From Salegentibacter maritimus (GTDB lineage Bacteria > Bacteroidota > Bacteroidia > Flavobacteriales > Flavobacteriaceae): a DNA stretch of 64,000 nt. Within the stretch, counting starts at the first letter, position 1. Each line of letters starts with the position of its first letter. The notes under the pieces were generated by a model, which did no database searches, was not told the DNA's origin, and worked only from the letters and a program-made list of their open reading frames with translations. A program made the position numbers and the translations under genes. This document shows, piece after piece, positions 33,482 through 42,460 of the stretch. Location of the stretch: contig NZ_JAEHOK010000011.1 in assembly GCF_016236915.1 (NCBI RefSeq), positions 96,073-160,072 on the forward strand. Direction: 5' to 3'.

Positions 33482-34123
33482 ATGAAAAATTTAATTTTTA
33501 TTACACTTGCTATTTTCACCCTTAACCTTCAGGCCCAGAACTCTAAAAAGGCTGAAGCCCTACTTAATGAAGTCTCTTCAAAGGTAAAAACCTACGACAA
33601 TATGGTAATAGATTTCAAGTATAGCCTTCAAAACAATGCTGCTAATGTAAATCAGGAAACACGAGGTGATGTTAGCATTAAAGGAGAGAAATATCTATTA
33701 AACCTTATGGGAACTACCCAAATGTTCGACGGGAAGAAAATCTACACTATAATTCCCGAAGATGAAGAAATTAACATCTCTACTTATATAGAGGAAGAGG
33801 AAAATAATATAACTCCCTCAAAAATGTTTAGCTTTTATGAAGAAGGTTATAATTATGAAATGGACGTTGCTAAAAATGTAAATGGACGCAATATTCAATA
33901 TGTAAAATTAACACCTAAAGACAGTGATGCCGAGGTAAAGAATATCTTATTAGGAATAGATAGCCAAACCAAAAACATCTATAATCTTATACAAACACAA
34001 GCTAACAACACACAAATAACTATTACTGTAAAAAGCTTTAAAACCAACCAGGAACTGGCTAAAAATCTGTTTACCTTTGAAGAAGCCCGATACGAAGATT
34101 TTTACATCAATAGACTAGATTAA
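33482..34123 (+). CDS. lolA: LolA-like periplasmic lipoprotein carrier
   Basis: A 213-residue exported protein. ATG at 33482 (MKNLIFITLAIFTLNLQAQ) gives a signal peptide with cleavage after AQ; an ATG 30 bases upstream overlaps ftsK. The mature part fits the LolA barrel: ALLNEVSSKVKTYDNMVIDF, RGDVSIKGEKYLLNLMGTTQ and a long edge strand near the C-terminus. LolA shuttles lipoproteins across the periplasm. Position between ftsK and the LptF/G gene is the conserved Bacteroidetes order. Sequence similarity to proteobacterial LolA is weak, as is usual in this phylum. Confidence 0.85.
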   Translation: MKNLIFITLAIFTLNLQAQNSKKAEALLNEVSSKVKTYDNMVIDFKYSLQNNAANVNQETRGDVSIKGEKYLLNLMGTTQMFDGKKIYTIIPEDEEINISTYIEEEENNITPSKMFSFYEEGYNYEMDVAKNVNGRNIQYVKLTPKDSDAEVKNILLGIDSQTKNIYNLIQTQANNTQITITVKSFKTNQELAKNLFTFEEARYEDFYINRLD

Positions 34124-34124
34124 A

Positions 34125-35576
34125 TTGAAAATACTAGACCGGTACATACTCACCAGTTACTTAAAAACTTTCTTTTCAGTTTTTATAATTCTAATGTTCA
34201 TCTTTGTACTCCAAACCATTTGGTTGTATATAGGTGAACTGGCAGGAAAAGATTTAGATACAGAAATTATCCTAAAATTTTTGCTCTATTTTTCTCCAAA
34301 ACTGGTACCACTGGTTTTACCACTTACCATCCTGCTTACCTCTATAATGACCTTCGGTAATTTTGCCGAAAATTATGAATTTGCAGCTATGAAATCTTCC
34401 GGGATTTCCCTGCAACGGGCCATGCGTGGTTTAACGGTTTTTATTTTACTGGTAAGTGTAACCGCTTTCTTTTTTGCTAATAATGTTATCCCCGCAGCAG
34501 AATATAAATCTATTAACCTTCGGAAAAATATCGCCAAGCTAAAACCGGCAATGGCCATTACCGAAGGTGTTTTTAACGATTTGGGAACCATAAATATTAA
34601 GGTTGAAGACAAAAGTGGCGATAATGGCCGGTATTTAAGCGATGTCATTATCCATAAAAAACCTGCCAATAGAAGCGGAAATTTTACCGTTATAAAGGCT
34701 AAGGAAGGAGAATTGGCAGGAAGTACAGATTCTGACGTGCTTTCCCTGGTTTTAAAAGATGGTAATTATTACGATGAAGTTCAAGCCTCAGATTATTCCA
34801 AAAGAAGGGATAAACCTTTTCTGAAAAGCTATTTTGAAGAATACACCATTAACCTGGATCTTTCTGATTTTAACAATGTAGACCTGGAAGATGAAAGTTA
34901 TAATAATACCCAGGGCATGCTTAATATTTCAGAACTTCGCCAGAGTATAGATTCTTTTGCCATTTCGCACAATGCAAAGAAAAAAGCCCTTACCGCCAAT
35001 ATGTATCAGCGTACAAGTTTTGATAATATTGAGGTAAACCTAAATCCTTCAGATTCTATTAAAGAGATTGAAAATACCATTTTAGAAGAGTATGATACCT
35101 ACCAAGCAATACAAATAGTTAGTTTAGCACTTGGATCTGTAAATGGGGCGCTCTCACACCTTAACATTAAAAAATCTGAATTAAAAAATTCAACGAAAAA
35201 ACTGAACAAATTTGAAATAGCCCTGCATGAAAAATATGTATTGGCCGTTGCTTGTATAGTACTCTTTTTTGTAGGGGCACCCCTGGGGGCCATTATTAGA
35301 AAAGGAGGTATGGGCCTACCTATGGTGGTTGCCATTCTACTTTTTCTAACCTATCATTTTATAGGAATTTTTGCTAAAAATAGTGCTGAAGACGGTAGCA
35401 TTAGTCCGTTTATTGCTACCTGGCTATCCACGCTCATTATGCTACCACTTGGTGTTTATCTCACCTACCGGGCTACTACAGACCAGGGCTTGTTTGCTTT
35501 CGATAATATTACCGAGCCTATAAGAAAACTGCTTAAAAAAGCCGGCATAATTAAGCCAAAAAGAAAAATAGATTAG
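34125..35576 (+). CDS. LptF/LptG-family lipopolysaccharide export permease
   Basis: A 483-residue inner-membrane protein. Three helices lie in the first ~125 residues (YLKTFFSVFIILMFIFVLQT, LVPLVLPLTILLTSIMTFGN, VFILLVSVTAFFFANNVIP) and three near the C-terminus (about 365-455). A large periplasmic jellyroll lies in between (about 130-360). The motif NFAENYEFAAMKSSGISLQR is the cytoplasmic coupling region that touches the LptB ATPase. It exports LPS toward the outer membrane. The start is TTG at 34125, one base after the lolA stop; no in-frame ATG gives the conserved MKILDRYIL beginning. Confidence 0.92.
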   Translation: MKILDRYILTSYLKTFFSVFIILMFIFVLQTIWLYIGELAGKDLDTEIILKFLLYFSPKLVPLVLPLTILLTSIMTFGNFAENYEFAAMKSSGISLQRAMRGLTVFILLVSVTAFFFANNVIPAAEYKSINLRKNIAKLKPAMAITEGVFNDLGTINIKVEDKSGDNGRYLSDVIIHKKPANRSGNFTVIKAKEGELAGSTDSDVLSLVLKDGNYYDEVQASDYSKRRDKPFLKSYFEEYTINLDLSDFNNVDLEDESYNNTQGMLNISELRQSIDSFAISHNAKKKALTANMYQRTSFDNIEVNLNPSDSIKEIENTILEEYDTYQAIQIVSLALGSVNGALSHLNIKKSELKNSTKKLNKFEIALHEKYVLAVACIVLFFVGAPLGAIIRKGGMGLPMVVAILLFLTYHFIGIFAKNSAEDGSISPFIATWLSTLIMLPLGVYLTYRATTDQGLFAFDNITEPIRKLLKKAGIIKPKRKID

Positions 35577-35577
35577 A

Positions 35578-35585
35578 TATCTTTG
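35578..35585 (+). promoter_or_regulatory. candidate -7 element of ribB
   Basis: TATCTTTG followed by CA is a close match to the Bacteroidetes TAnnTTTG element, 21 bases before the ribB ATG. No TTG is seen at the -33 position. Confidence 0.5.
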
Positions 35586-35606
35586 CAGGTCAAAATAACA
35601 CACAAC

Positions 35607-36755
35607 ATGGTTCAGGAAACGACTACCCAAAACAACCTTAAACTTCACAGTATAAAAGAAGCTATAGACGATATCCGTGCAGGAAAGGTAATAATTGTGG
35701 TAGATGATGAAGATAGAGAGAATGAAGGAGACTTTGTAGCAGCTGCCGATAAAGTGACCCCGGAAATGATTAATTTTATGGCTACTCACGGTCGCGGACT
35801 TATCTGTGCCCCTATTACCGAAAAACGCTGTAAAGACCTGAAACTGGAAATGATGGTAAGTAATAATACCGATCCTATGGAAACCGGCTTTACCATCTCT
35901 GTAGATTTAAAGGGTAAAGGTGTTACTACAGGAATTTCAGCTTCAGATAGAGCTAAAACTATCCAATCACTCATAGACCCCGAAACAAAACCTACAGACC
36001 TAAACAGGCCCGGACACATTTTTCCACTTAAAGCCAAAGAAGGCGGTGTATTAAGAAGAACAGGCCATACCGAAGCTGCTATAGACTTTGCCAGACTTGC
36101 CGGTTTTGAACCTGCTGGAGTTATTGTAGAGATTATGAATGAGGATGGAACTATGGCAAGACTGCCACAGTTAATGGAAGTTGCTCAGAAATTTGATCTT
36201 AAAATTGTTTCAATTGAAGCCCTGGTTGCTTACAGAATGCAACACGACTCACTTATTGAAAAAAAGGAAGATTTTGACCTGGAAACCCGCTTTGGGAAAT
36301 TTAGGTTAAGAGCCTATAGACAAACCACAAACGGCCAGGTACACCTTGCATTAACAAAAGGAAGCTGGAAGACCGATGATGAAATTCTTGTTCGCATGAA
36401 TTCTACTTTAGTCAACAACGATATTCTTGGCACCCTTACCAATAATGCCGATAAAAAGTTAGATAACATGTTTAAGGCCATTAATGAAGAAGGTCGAGGT
36501 GCTATTGTTTTCATTAATCCTGCTGTACAATCCCTAAATTTATTGCCCAGACTTGCCGAACTAAAAGAAAGGCAGAAAAAAGGCGAAGTAAAAGCTCCGC
36601 CTATAAATATGGACAATAAAGACTTTGGTATTGGAGCTCAGATTTTGCACGATTTAGAAATTCACAAAATCAAGTTACTTTCTAACAGCCAACACACAAA
36701 ACGTGTGGGTATGATTGGTTATGGGCTGGAAATTACTCGATATGCCAATTATTAA
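35607..36755 (+). CDS. ribB: DHBP synthase (RibB) with degenerate GTP cyclohydrolase II domain
   Basis: A 382-residue riboflavin enzyme. The N-terminal half is an intact 3,4-dihydroxy-2-butanone-4-phosphate synthase (VDDEDRENEGDFVAAADKVT, THGRGLICAPI, RRTGHTEAAIDFARLAG). The C-terminal half (about 205-380) aligns with GTP cyclohydrolase II but lacks the zinc-binding cysteines: where CLTGDVFGSLRCDCG is expected there is STLVNNDILGTLTNNADKKL. The second domain is thus probably not a cyclohydrolase. The ATG at 35607 is preferred over a TTG 24 bases earlier that overlaps a promoter-like element. Its stop overlaps the convergent nitroreductase gene by 4 bases. Confidence 0.92.
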   Translation: MVQETTTQNNLKLHSIKEAIDDIRAGKVIIVVDDEDRENEGDFVAAADKVTPEMINFMATHGRGLICAPITEKRCKDLKLEMMVSNNTDPMETGFTISVDLKGKGVTTGISASDRAKTIQSLIDPETKPTDLNRPGHIFPLKAKEGGVLRRTGHTEAAIDFARLAGFEPAGVIVEIMNEDGTMARLPQLMEVAQKFDLKIVSIEALVAYRMQHDSLIEKKEDFDLETRFGKFRLRAYRQTTNGQVHLALTKGSWKTDDEILVRMNSTLVNNDILGTLTNNADKKLDNMFKAINEEGRGAIVFINPAVQSLNLLPRLAELKERQKKGEVKAPPINMDNKDFGIGAQILHDLEIHKIKLLSNSQHTKRVGMIGYGLEITRYANY

Positions 36756-37384
36756 TTCATTTCAATAATTACATCTTCTAAAGGCCTACGTACTTTTTTA
36801 AAATCTGAGAACATGTCGTCTTCTGCGCGATACCCTACCGGTAAAGCCAAAACCGATTTTAAATTATGGGCGTCTAAATTTAGAAGCTTATCATATTTTT
36901 CGGGCTCAAAACCTTCCATGGGACAGGCGTCTATCTCTTCGGTAGCACAAACAGTAAGTAGCGTCCCCAAACTTAAATAAGCCTGATTTAATGCCCAGGC
37001 GTGAATTTCTTCCTCTGCTTTAGACTCAAAGCTGGCCACCAAAGACTTTTTAAAAGGATCTAAAATTTCATCTGGGGTCTCGCGTATTTGTTTTACTCGT
37101 TTAAAATATTGTTCTATAAAATGTTTATCAACTTTCTTTTCTATACAAATTACCAACACATGCGAAGCGGTATTTAGCTGCTGTTGCCCCCAGGAAGCAC
37201 TTTTCAGTTTCTCCTGAAGCTCTTTATCCCTAACTATTACCAATTTTAAAGGTTGCAGACCATAAGAAGTTGCCGTAAGGTTAAAAGCTTCTTTTAGAAT
37301 AGCTATTTTTTCAGAAGAAAGTATTTTCTCTGGATTAAACTTTTTAGTGGCATAACGCCATTGTAAAGCTTTAATATTTGTCAT
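36752..37384 (-). CDS. nitroreductase-family NAD(P)H oxidoreductase
   Basis: A 210-residue flavoprotein of the NfsB-like nitroreductase family. It begins LQWRYATKKFNPEKILS, with the Arg of the FMN phosphate site, followed by ATSYGLQPLKLVIV and AWALNQAYLSLGTLLTVCAT, and CPMEGFEPEKYDKLL. It would bind FMN and reduce quinones, nitro-compounds or flavins in the cytosol; physiological substrate unknown. The end overlaps the convergent ribB gene by 4 bases. Confidence 0.9.
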   Translation of the reverse strand: MTNIKALQWRYATKKFNPEKILSSEKIAILKEAFNLTATSYGLQPLKLVIVRDKELQEKLKSASWGQQQLNTASHVLVICIEKKVDKHFIEQYFKRVKQIRETPDEILDPFKKSLVASFESKAEEEIHAWALNQAYLSLGTLLTVCATEEIDACPMEGFEPEKYDKLLNLDAHNLKSVLALPVGYRAEDDMFSDFKKVRRPLEDVIIEMN

Positions 37385-37510
37385 CTCTTAAAAATTCTTT
37401 TAATAACGCCAAAGGTAAACATTCACCTTCATTGCTTAAAGTATCTACAATAAATTAAACATATAGGTAAACTATTATTTTTTATCTTCGTGTCATAACA
37501 GGTGAAGCCT

Positions 37511-38143
37511 ATGAAGCTTTTAAAAAAAATAATCCTTGGGTTTACATTTTTTGTAGTGCTAAGTATCCTCATTATATTTGGATTGGAAGCTTATATTAAA
37601 AAGGAAACTTCAAACCTCATTTATTCTGAAATCACCGAATTACCGGAAGCTAAAACAGGAATAATCCTGGGCGCAAGTGTACATGCCGATGGTAAATTGT
37701 CACCTATTTTAAAAGATCGCGTAGAAACCGCCTATAAACTTTACAAGCTTAATAAAATTGAAAATTTCTTAATAAGTGGCGATCATAGAACTAATGATTA
37801 CGATGAAGTTAATGCAATAAAAAATTATCTTCTCAAAAAAGGGGTTCCTTCCAGAGCTATTACCTTAGATCATTCTGGATTTGACACTTATGATAGTATG
37901 TATAGGGCCAGTATAGTTTTTAATACTGAAGATGCTATTGTAATTACCCAAAAATTCCATTTACCCAGAAGTATTTATATCGCTAAAAAACTGGGGGCAA
38001 ATTACAAAGGTTTTGAAGCTACTCCTGTTGCTTATACCTCTTCAGAAACTATTAAACGCAGGGAACAACTGGCTAATTTTAAAGCTATTTGGGAGCTTCT
38101 TATCAAACAAAAACCTACATCATTAGAAAACCGATTTGAGTAA
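37511..38143 (+). CDS. SanA/YdcF-family (DUF218) membrane-anchored protein
   Basis: A 210-residue protein with one N-terminal membrane helix (about 7-27, IILGFTFFVVLSILIIFGLE) and a DUF218 domain: TGIILGASVHADGKLSPIL, LISGDHRTNDYDEVNAI and VITQKFHLPRSIYIAKKLG. SanA-like proteins affect envelope permeability, and the domain is facing the periplasm. ATG at 37511 is used; an in-frame GTG nine bases before is possible. A near-consensus -7 element (TATCTTCG, 37483-37490) precedes it. Confidence 0.85.
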   Translation: MKLLKKIILGFTFFVVLSILIIFGLEAYIKKETSNLIYSEITELPEAKTGIILGASVHADGKLSPILKDRVETAYKLYKLNKIENFLISGDHRTNDYDEVNAIKNYLLKKGVPSRAITLDHSGFDTYDSMYRASIVFNTEDAIVITQKFHLPRSIYIAKKLGANYKGFEATPVAYTSSETIKRREQLANFKAIWELLIKQKPTSLENRFE

Positions 38144-38195
38144 TTTTTTGGCGTTTTTTTTATACCTTTATTATATTAATTAAAACACCTAACAC

Positions 38196-38552
38196 ATGAT
38201 GCAATGGGTAGTTCATATTATAATTGATGCCTTAGTGCTTCTTGCTGCTGCCAATATAATGCCTAAAGTAAAGCTTAAAGGCTTTAAAACGGCAATTATT
38301 GTAGCAATTATTATAGGCTTACTCAGTTTTCTTTTAAGTTGGGTGCTCACTCTACTACTAAATGTAGCTACTTTTGGTATTTTTTACTTCCTGGGATTGG
38401 GCTTTATAACCCGGGTTATTGCCTACGCCATTATTATTGAAATTGCAGATCAGTTTAGTTCTGATTTTAAAACCGAAGGCTTTCTCCCCTCTTTATGGCT
38501 GGCAGTTTTTATAGCCCTTGTAGGTGGGATTGTAGATGCAATACTTTTTTAA
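38196..38552 (+). CDS. small four-helix membrane protein (YvlD/phage-holin-4-like)
   Basis: A 118-residue protein that is nearly all membrane: four hydrophobic segments (about 3-22, 29-50, 53-75, 95-117). Its pattern, with DALVLLAAANIMPKVKLKGF and a late LPSLWLAVFIALVGGIVDAI, fits the YvlD/COG1950 family, sometimes named phage holin superfamily IV. There is no phage gene nearby, so a host membrane function is more likely; it is not known. Confidence 0.8.
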   Translation: MMQWVVHIIIDALVLLAAANIMPKVKLKGFKTAIIVAIIIGLLSFLLSWVLTLLLNVATFGIFYFLGLGFITRVIAYAIIIEIADQFSSDFKTEGFLPSLWLAVFIALVGGIVDAILF

Positions 38553-38689
38553 GGAGATAGATACTATTTTTCAATCAATAAATCCGGGCTTACTTTCCAT
38601 CTTAGTTTTGCTTCATTATATATCATAAAAACTTATACCGCTAAAAGTACATTTGATGTTTTCTTAACTACTCTACATTAGTAATCCCT

Positions 38690-38697
38690 TATATTTG
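38690..38697 (+). promoter_or_regulatory. candidate -7 element of HAD hydrolase gene
   Basis: TATATTTG followed by CAG matches TAnnTTTG and lies 17 bases before the ATG at 38715. Confidence 0.5.
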
Positions 38698-38714
38698 CAG
38701 CTTAAATTAAGGCT

Positions 38715-39527
38715 ATGATAAAATTGATTATTACCGATATGGACGGAACCTTGTTGAACGATCAACATGAAATTCACCCCGATTTTTGGGAAATAGAAGA
38801 ATTGCTTCATAAAAAAGGAGTTATGTTCTCGGTAGCTAGTGGACGTCAATTTTATAACCTGGAAAGCAAATTCGATAGAATAAAAGACCGAATGCTCTTT
38901 TTTGCTGAAAATGGAACGCACGTGGTTTATAAAGGAAAAGATCTTTATGTGAATTCCCTCGAAAAGTCTGCTGCTCTAGATTTTATTAGAAAAGGAAGAG
39001 AACTTCCTGAAACTTACCTGGTGCTTTGCGGAAAAAAATCTGCCTATATAGAAACTAAAGACGATAGCTTTTATAACGAAATAAATAAATTTTACAAAAA
39101 AATTGAAAAAGTTGAAGACCTCACTGAAGTAGATGACACTATTCTAAAAGTAACTTTATGTAACTTTAATGGTGTTGAAGAACACACCTACCCTCATTTT
39201 AAAGAACATGAAAACGAATATAAAGTGGCCATTGCAGCCCAGGTTTTTATAGATATTACCTCACTAACCGCAAATAAAGGAAACGCCATAAGTGGAATCC
39301 AAAAAGATTTGAATATATCACCCGAGGAAACCCTGGTTTTTGGCGACTATCTTAACGACCTGGAAATGATGCAAAACGCGAAATACAGCTACGCAATGAA
39401 AAACGCACATCCAGAAATTATTAATGCCAGTAAATACATAACTACTTACTCCAATAATGAAAATGGCGTTTTAAAAACCATAGAGGAGTTAGGTTTACTT
39501 AAAGAAGAATATGCTGTAAAACACTAA
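38715..39527 (+). CDS. Cof-type HAD-superfamily phosphatase
   Basis: A 270-residue HAD IIB hydrolase: motif I IITDMDGTLLND with the nucleophile Asp, motif II SVASGRQFYNLE, a C2 cap domain (about 85-190), the Lys of TANKGNAISGIQ, and motif IV VFGDYLNDLEMMQNAKYSYA. Such enzymes dephosphorylate sugar phosphates, nucleotides or cofactors in the cytosol; the substrate cannot be read from the sequence. Single gene with its own promoter-like element. Confidence 0.92.
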   Translation: MIKLIITDMDGTLLNDQHEIHPDFWEIEELLHKKGVMFSVASGRQFYNLESKFDRIKDRMLFFAENGTHVVYKGKDLYVNSLEKSAALDFIRKGRELPETYLVLCGKKSAYIETKDDSFYNEINKFYKKIEKVEDLTEVDDTILKVTLCNFNGVEEHTYPHFKEHENEYKVAIAAQVFIDITSLTANKGNAISGIQKDLNISPEETLVFGDYLNDLEMMQNAKYSYAMKNAHPEIINASKYITTYSNNENGVLKTIEELGLLKEEYAVKH

Positions 39528-39537
39528 GCTTTAAAAG

Positions 39538-39566
39538 CAAACCTGGATTACATACCCCAGGCTTGT
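39538..39566 (+). terminator. possible terminator
   Basis: CCTGG/CCAGG stem, extended by CAA/TTG with one mismatch, between the HAD gene and the convergent VOC gene. The T-tract is short. Confidence 0.35.
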
Positions 39567-39598
39567 TTGAAAGTTTAAAACAATTTCCTGTGTAGATT

Positions 39599-40042
39599 TT
39601 AGGGTAATTTATTGTCATTTACCTCAATCCAATAGCCATCGGGGTCTTGAAAATAAATTTGTCGAACTCCGTCTGGTCTATCGGTAAAGGTGTTTTTTTC
39701 ACCATCTCCATTTTCAAAAGCAATATTGTTAGCTTTTAGGAATTCCATAAATTTCGTGAGGTTTTGAGTATCAAATGCCGAGTGCACACCTTTATTTTTC
39801 TCTACAACAATATCACTCTCCACCAAATGTACCTGCACTTCATTATCTAACTTAAACCACTTTATGTGATCTCCAAGTCCGGCATTATCTATTTGCTCCA
39901 GCCCTAAAATATCTCTATAAAATGGCACTGAGACCTTTAAATCTTTCACTCTAATAGTATCATGATCCTTTTTAAGCTTATCAGGATTTTCAGGAGATGT
40001 AGCTGCAAATAATATGATTACAGCCGAACTTAGATTTTTCAT
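39599..40042 (-). CDS. VOC-family (glyoxalase-like) protein with N-terminal signal-like segment
   Basis: A 147-residue protein. The ATG at 40042 gives MKNLSSAVIILFAATS, a short hydrophobic leader. The VOC fold follows: DHDTIRVKDLKVSVPFYRDI, IKWFKLDNEVQVHLVE, GVHSAFDTQNLTKFMEF, and QIYFQDPDGYWIEVND. The metal-ligand pattern His/Glu/His/Glu is present (HDT, HLVE, VHSAF, IEVND). VOC enzymes bind a divalent metal and act on diverse small molecules. Most are cytosolic; the leader suggests export, though it is short and lacks a sharp cleavage site. Substrate unknown. Confidence 0.8.
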   Translation of the reverse strand: MKNLSSAVIILFAATSPENPDKLKKDHDTIRVKDLKVSVPFYRDILGLEQIDNAGLGDHIKWFKLDNEVQVHLVESDIVVEKNKGVHSAFDTQNLTKFMEFLKANNIAFENGDGEKNTFTDRPDGVRQIYFQDPDGYWIEVNDNKLP

Positions 40043-40381
40043 TCTTATTTTTTTTTTGAAAATAGTCATAAAGAACATCTTTCCAAAAAAAATCTTTAAA
40101 GTGCTACAGGATATTTAAAGTAATATAGAGTAAATTACCTCGTATAAGGCATTAATTAGAAATTTTTTTCGAGCCAAGCCTTGAGGCTACGACAACTATC
40201 GGGATAAATTTTAATTATCAAATAAATCATCTTGCCGATATTCTATGAGTATTTAAGCTCCATTTTGGAGCAAAACCAAATAAGGCCAAATTCGTTGTAA
40301 ACTTAATCCAAAACTCAGGTTAAACATTTAGTACCGATTTCAAAAAACCGTAACTTGGCTTTGCAATCCCAATAACCAACT
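40043..40381. other. intergenic gap between divergent genes
   Basis: No gene found. It contains a long copy of element A (40162-40210) and should hold promoters for the VOC gene and the DUF389 gene. No clear TAnnTTTG element was found on either strand. Confidence 0.4.
40162..40210 (+). repeat. dispersed element A, long form
   Basis: TTTTTCGAGCCAAGCCTTGA is followed by ACGACAACTATCGGGATAAA, parallel to the 52142 copy. The second part contains an ACTATCGGG unit near a GATAACTATCG-type palindrome. It lies about 170 bases before the DUF389 gene. Confidence 0.7.
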
Positions 40382-42250
40382 ATGCTATATATATTATATA
40401 ATCCGAAGGATAGAGAGAAAATGGAAGAGGATATTTTTCCATTGTTGGAAAATACCGAAAAAGAAATTTTAAGTTATCCTGAAACAGATTTAAAGCTAGA
40501 TGATAAAGCTACTATAGTTACCTATTTAAGCGATGAGCACTTAAGGGAGTTTTTACCAAAAGCAGCAGAACAAAACCTAAAAATTGCTATTTTACCGCAT
40601 CCGGAAAACACCTATACCACTAAAGGTTTAGGTATTTCAAATGACCCCGAAAAAGTTATCGAGGAAATTTTAAATAATGAAGAGGTGCACAAACTGGATA
40701 TGCTCTTCTGTAATGAAACACCCGTATTTCAATCGGTTAATATTGGCAATGTATTTATTTTTACCGAAGAACATCAAAATAACAATGTATTTCGGGAGGT
40801 TCTATCTTTTTATAGGAATATAAGACGTTTATCTTCTTTATCCCATAACTCTTATGAAATATCCTCTGAAGATGAGAAGGTAATACACACATCGGCATTA
40901 GGAATAGTTGTCGTAGAGCACGCTCTTAGCTCTGTAGTGGCCAGAAGGTTGGTTTCCGAGAGCTCTTTAAACGATGGCATGTTTAATGCACTTATTATTT
41001 CTCCTACCAATCTCGTACAGTTAATCTGGTTTTTATTACGCAGTTTAGTTCCCTTCGGAAGGCAGCTGGATAAAACACCCTCGTTTATAGGAAGAATAAA
41101 AATTAACAAACTTAGCATAAAAGATAAGTCTACTATTGAATTTACAGTAGATGGCGAAAAAGACCAGGCAGAACTCATAACTTTTCGGGTCGAGCCAGAA
41201 TCATTGTGCTTAACCCAGTCCAGTAAGTATACCTCAGAGAAAGATGAAGTTAATCTTAAAAAAAGTATTAAGATAAATACCCTGCCAACCGGAGAAAAAC
41301 GCGAAGAGTTGACCAAACGCAGCCTTCCTATCTACCCAAGGGCTACTACCGAGGAGTTTCAGGAATTATTTAAGGTATTACGAGAGAACTCAAAAACTAC
41401 TTCTGTTTATGTAGTAATGATGATTTTATCTACCCTAATCGCAACATTTGGGCTTTTTGGAGACTCTTCTCCCGTAATAATTGGTGCAATGATCCTGGCT
41501 CCAATTATTTCCCCCATTGTTTCTTTTGCTATGGGTATGGCTAGGTATGACAAAAGGATGCTAAAACAAGGAGTCATTACTATTCTGATAGGAACAGGCG
41601 TTTCTTTATTATTTTCAGCCGGGGTAAGTTTAATTATACCAATTAAACTAATCACTTCTGAAATAGACGCAAGGCTTTCCCCTACTCTACTAGATATGGG
41701 AATTGCTGTCGCATCGGGAGTAGCTGCTGCCTATGCCCATGCCAAAGAAGGTATTGCAAAAAGTTTGGCAGGTGTTGCTATTGCCGTTGCCTTAGTACCT
41801 CCACTGGCGGTTGCCGGTATAGGAGTTGGCTGGTGGGACTGGCAGGTTTTCTCGGGAGCATTTTTACTATACCTAACCAACCTGGCCGGTATTATTATGT
41901 TTGCGGGAATCACCTTTCTGGTACTTGGGTTTGCTCCATTTAAAAGAGCTAAATTAGGTTTAATCTATACTTTAATCTTAATTGGAATGGTAATGATCCC
42001 CCTATCACTTTCTTTTAACCGAATTCAAAAGGAAGCAAATATTACCAGAAGTTTAGAAGGTGCAACCCTTAACGAACTTGTTATTAGAAATGTAAAAGTA
42101 AGATTTAGCACGCCACTTAATATTTCACTTACGCTTGTAAGCTCAGATAATCTAAAAGGGGATGAAATAAGGGAAATTAAAAAGAAAATAGAAGAAGATA
42201 TTGGCGAACCTATTAGACTGGAAGTCATCCCGGCAAGAAGATTTGAATAA
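40382..42250 (+). CDS. DUF389 (TIGR00341-like) membrane protein with large N-terminal soluble domain
   Basis: A 622-residue protein. The C-terminal half (about 335-560) is a DUF389 domain with six hydrophobic helices: TSVYVVMMILSTLIATFGLF, SSPVIIGAMILAPIISPIVS, the SGVAAAYAHAKEGIAKSLAG loop and VAIAVALVPPLAVAGIGVG. Residues ~1-320 are soluble, starting LYILYNPKDREKMEEDIFPL, and contain ILPHPENTYTTKGLGI, which recalls the nucleotide-binding loop of DAG-kinase/NAD-kinase folds; that likeness is by eye only. A short soluble tail ends the chain. Function unknown; a transport or sensing role with a cytosolic regulatory domain is inferred. Confidence 0.82.
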   Translation: MLYILYNPKDREKMEEDIFPLLENTEKEILSYPETDLKLDDKATIVTYLSDEHLREFLPKAAEQNLKIAILPHPENTYTTKGLGISNDPEKVIEEILNNEEVHKLDMLFCNETPVFQSVNIGNVFIFTEEHQNNNVFREVLSFYRNIRRLSSLSHNSYEISSEDEKVIHTSALGIVVVEHALSSVVARRLVSESSLNDGMFNALIISPTNLVQLIWFLLRSLVPFGRQLDKTPSFIGRIKINKLSIKDKSTIEFTVDGEKDQAELITFRVEPESLCLTQSSKYTSEKDEVNLKKSIKINTLPTGEKREELTKRSLPIYPRATTEEFQELFKVLRENSKTTSVYVVMMILSTLIATFGLFGDSSPVIIGAMILAPIISPIVSFAMGMARYDKRMLKQGVITILIGTGVSLLFSAGVSLIIPIKLITSEIDARLSPTLLDMGIAVASGVAAAYAHAKEGIAKSLAGVAIAVALVPPLAVAGIGVGWWDWQVFSGAFLLYLTNLAGIIMFAGITFLVLGFAPFKRAKLGLIYTLILIGMVMIPLSLSFNRIQKEANITRSLEGATLNELVIRNVKVRFSTPLNISLTLVSSDNLKGDEIREIKKKIEEDIGEPIRLEVIPARRFE

Positions 42251-42460
42251 TAATTGGTAAACGCCTAAGGCAAAGAATTATTAATTAATCTTATAAGGAA
42301 TGCCTAATAGTGAATTAAAAAATTAAAAGCATTGAAATTTAACATCCTATCTAATTTGCGTTAAGCTTCTGTAAAAAACCAGAATTAATCATCTATATTT
42401 TTTGAATCACAATTACGTATTTATAGATTGCGAACTATTCTAAAACTATAAACAACAATT

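Noticed and set aside
38196..38552. Phage holin and hence prophage remnant
   Set aside because: YvlD-like proteins carry that name but no other phage gene is nearby.
40852..41316. 154-codon antisense frame inside the DUF389 gene
   Set aside because: Opposite a well-supported gene, with low-complexity Ser/Leu-rich translation.
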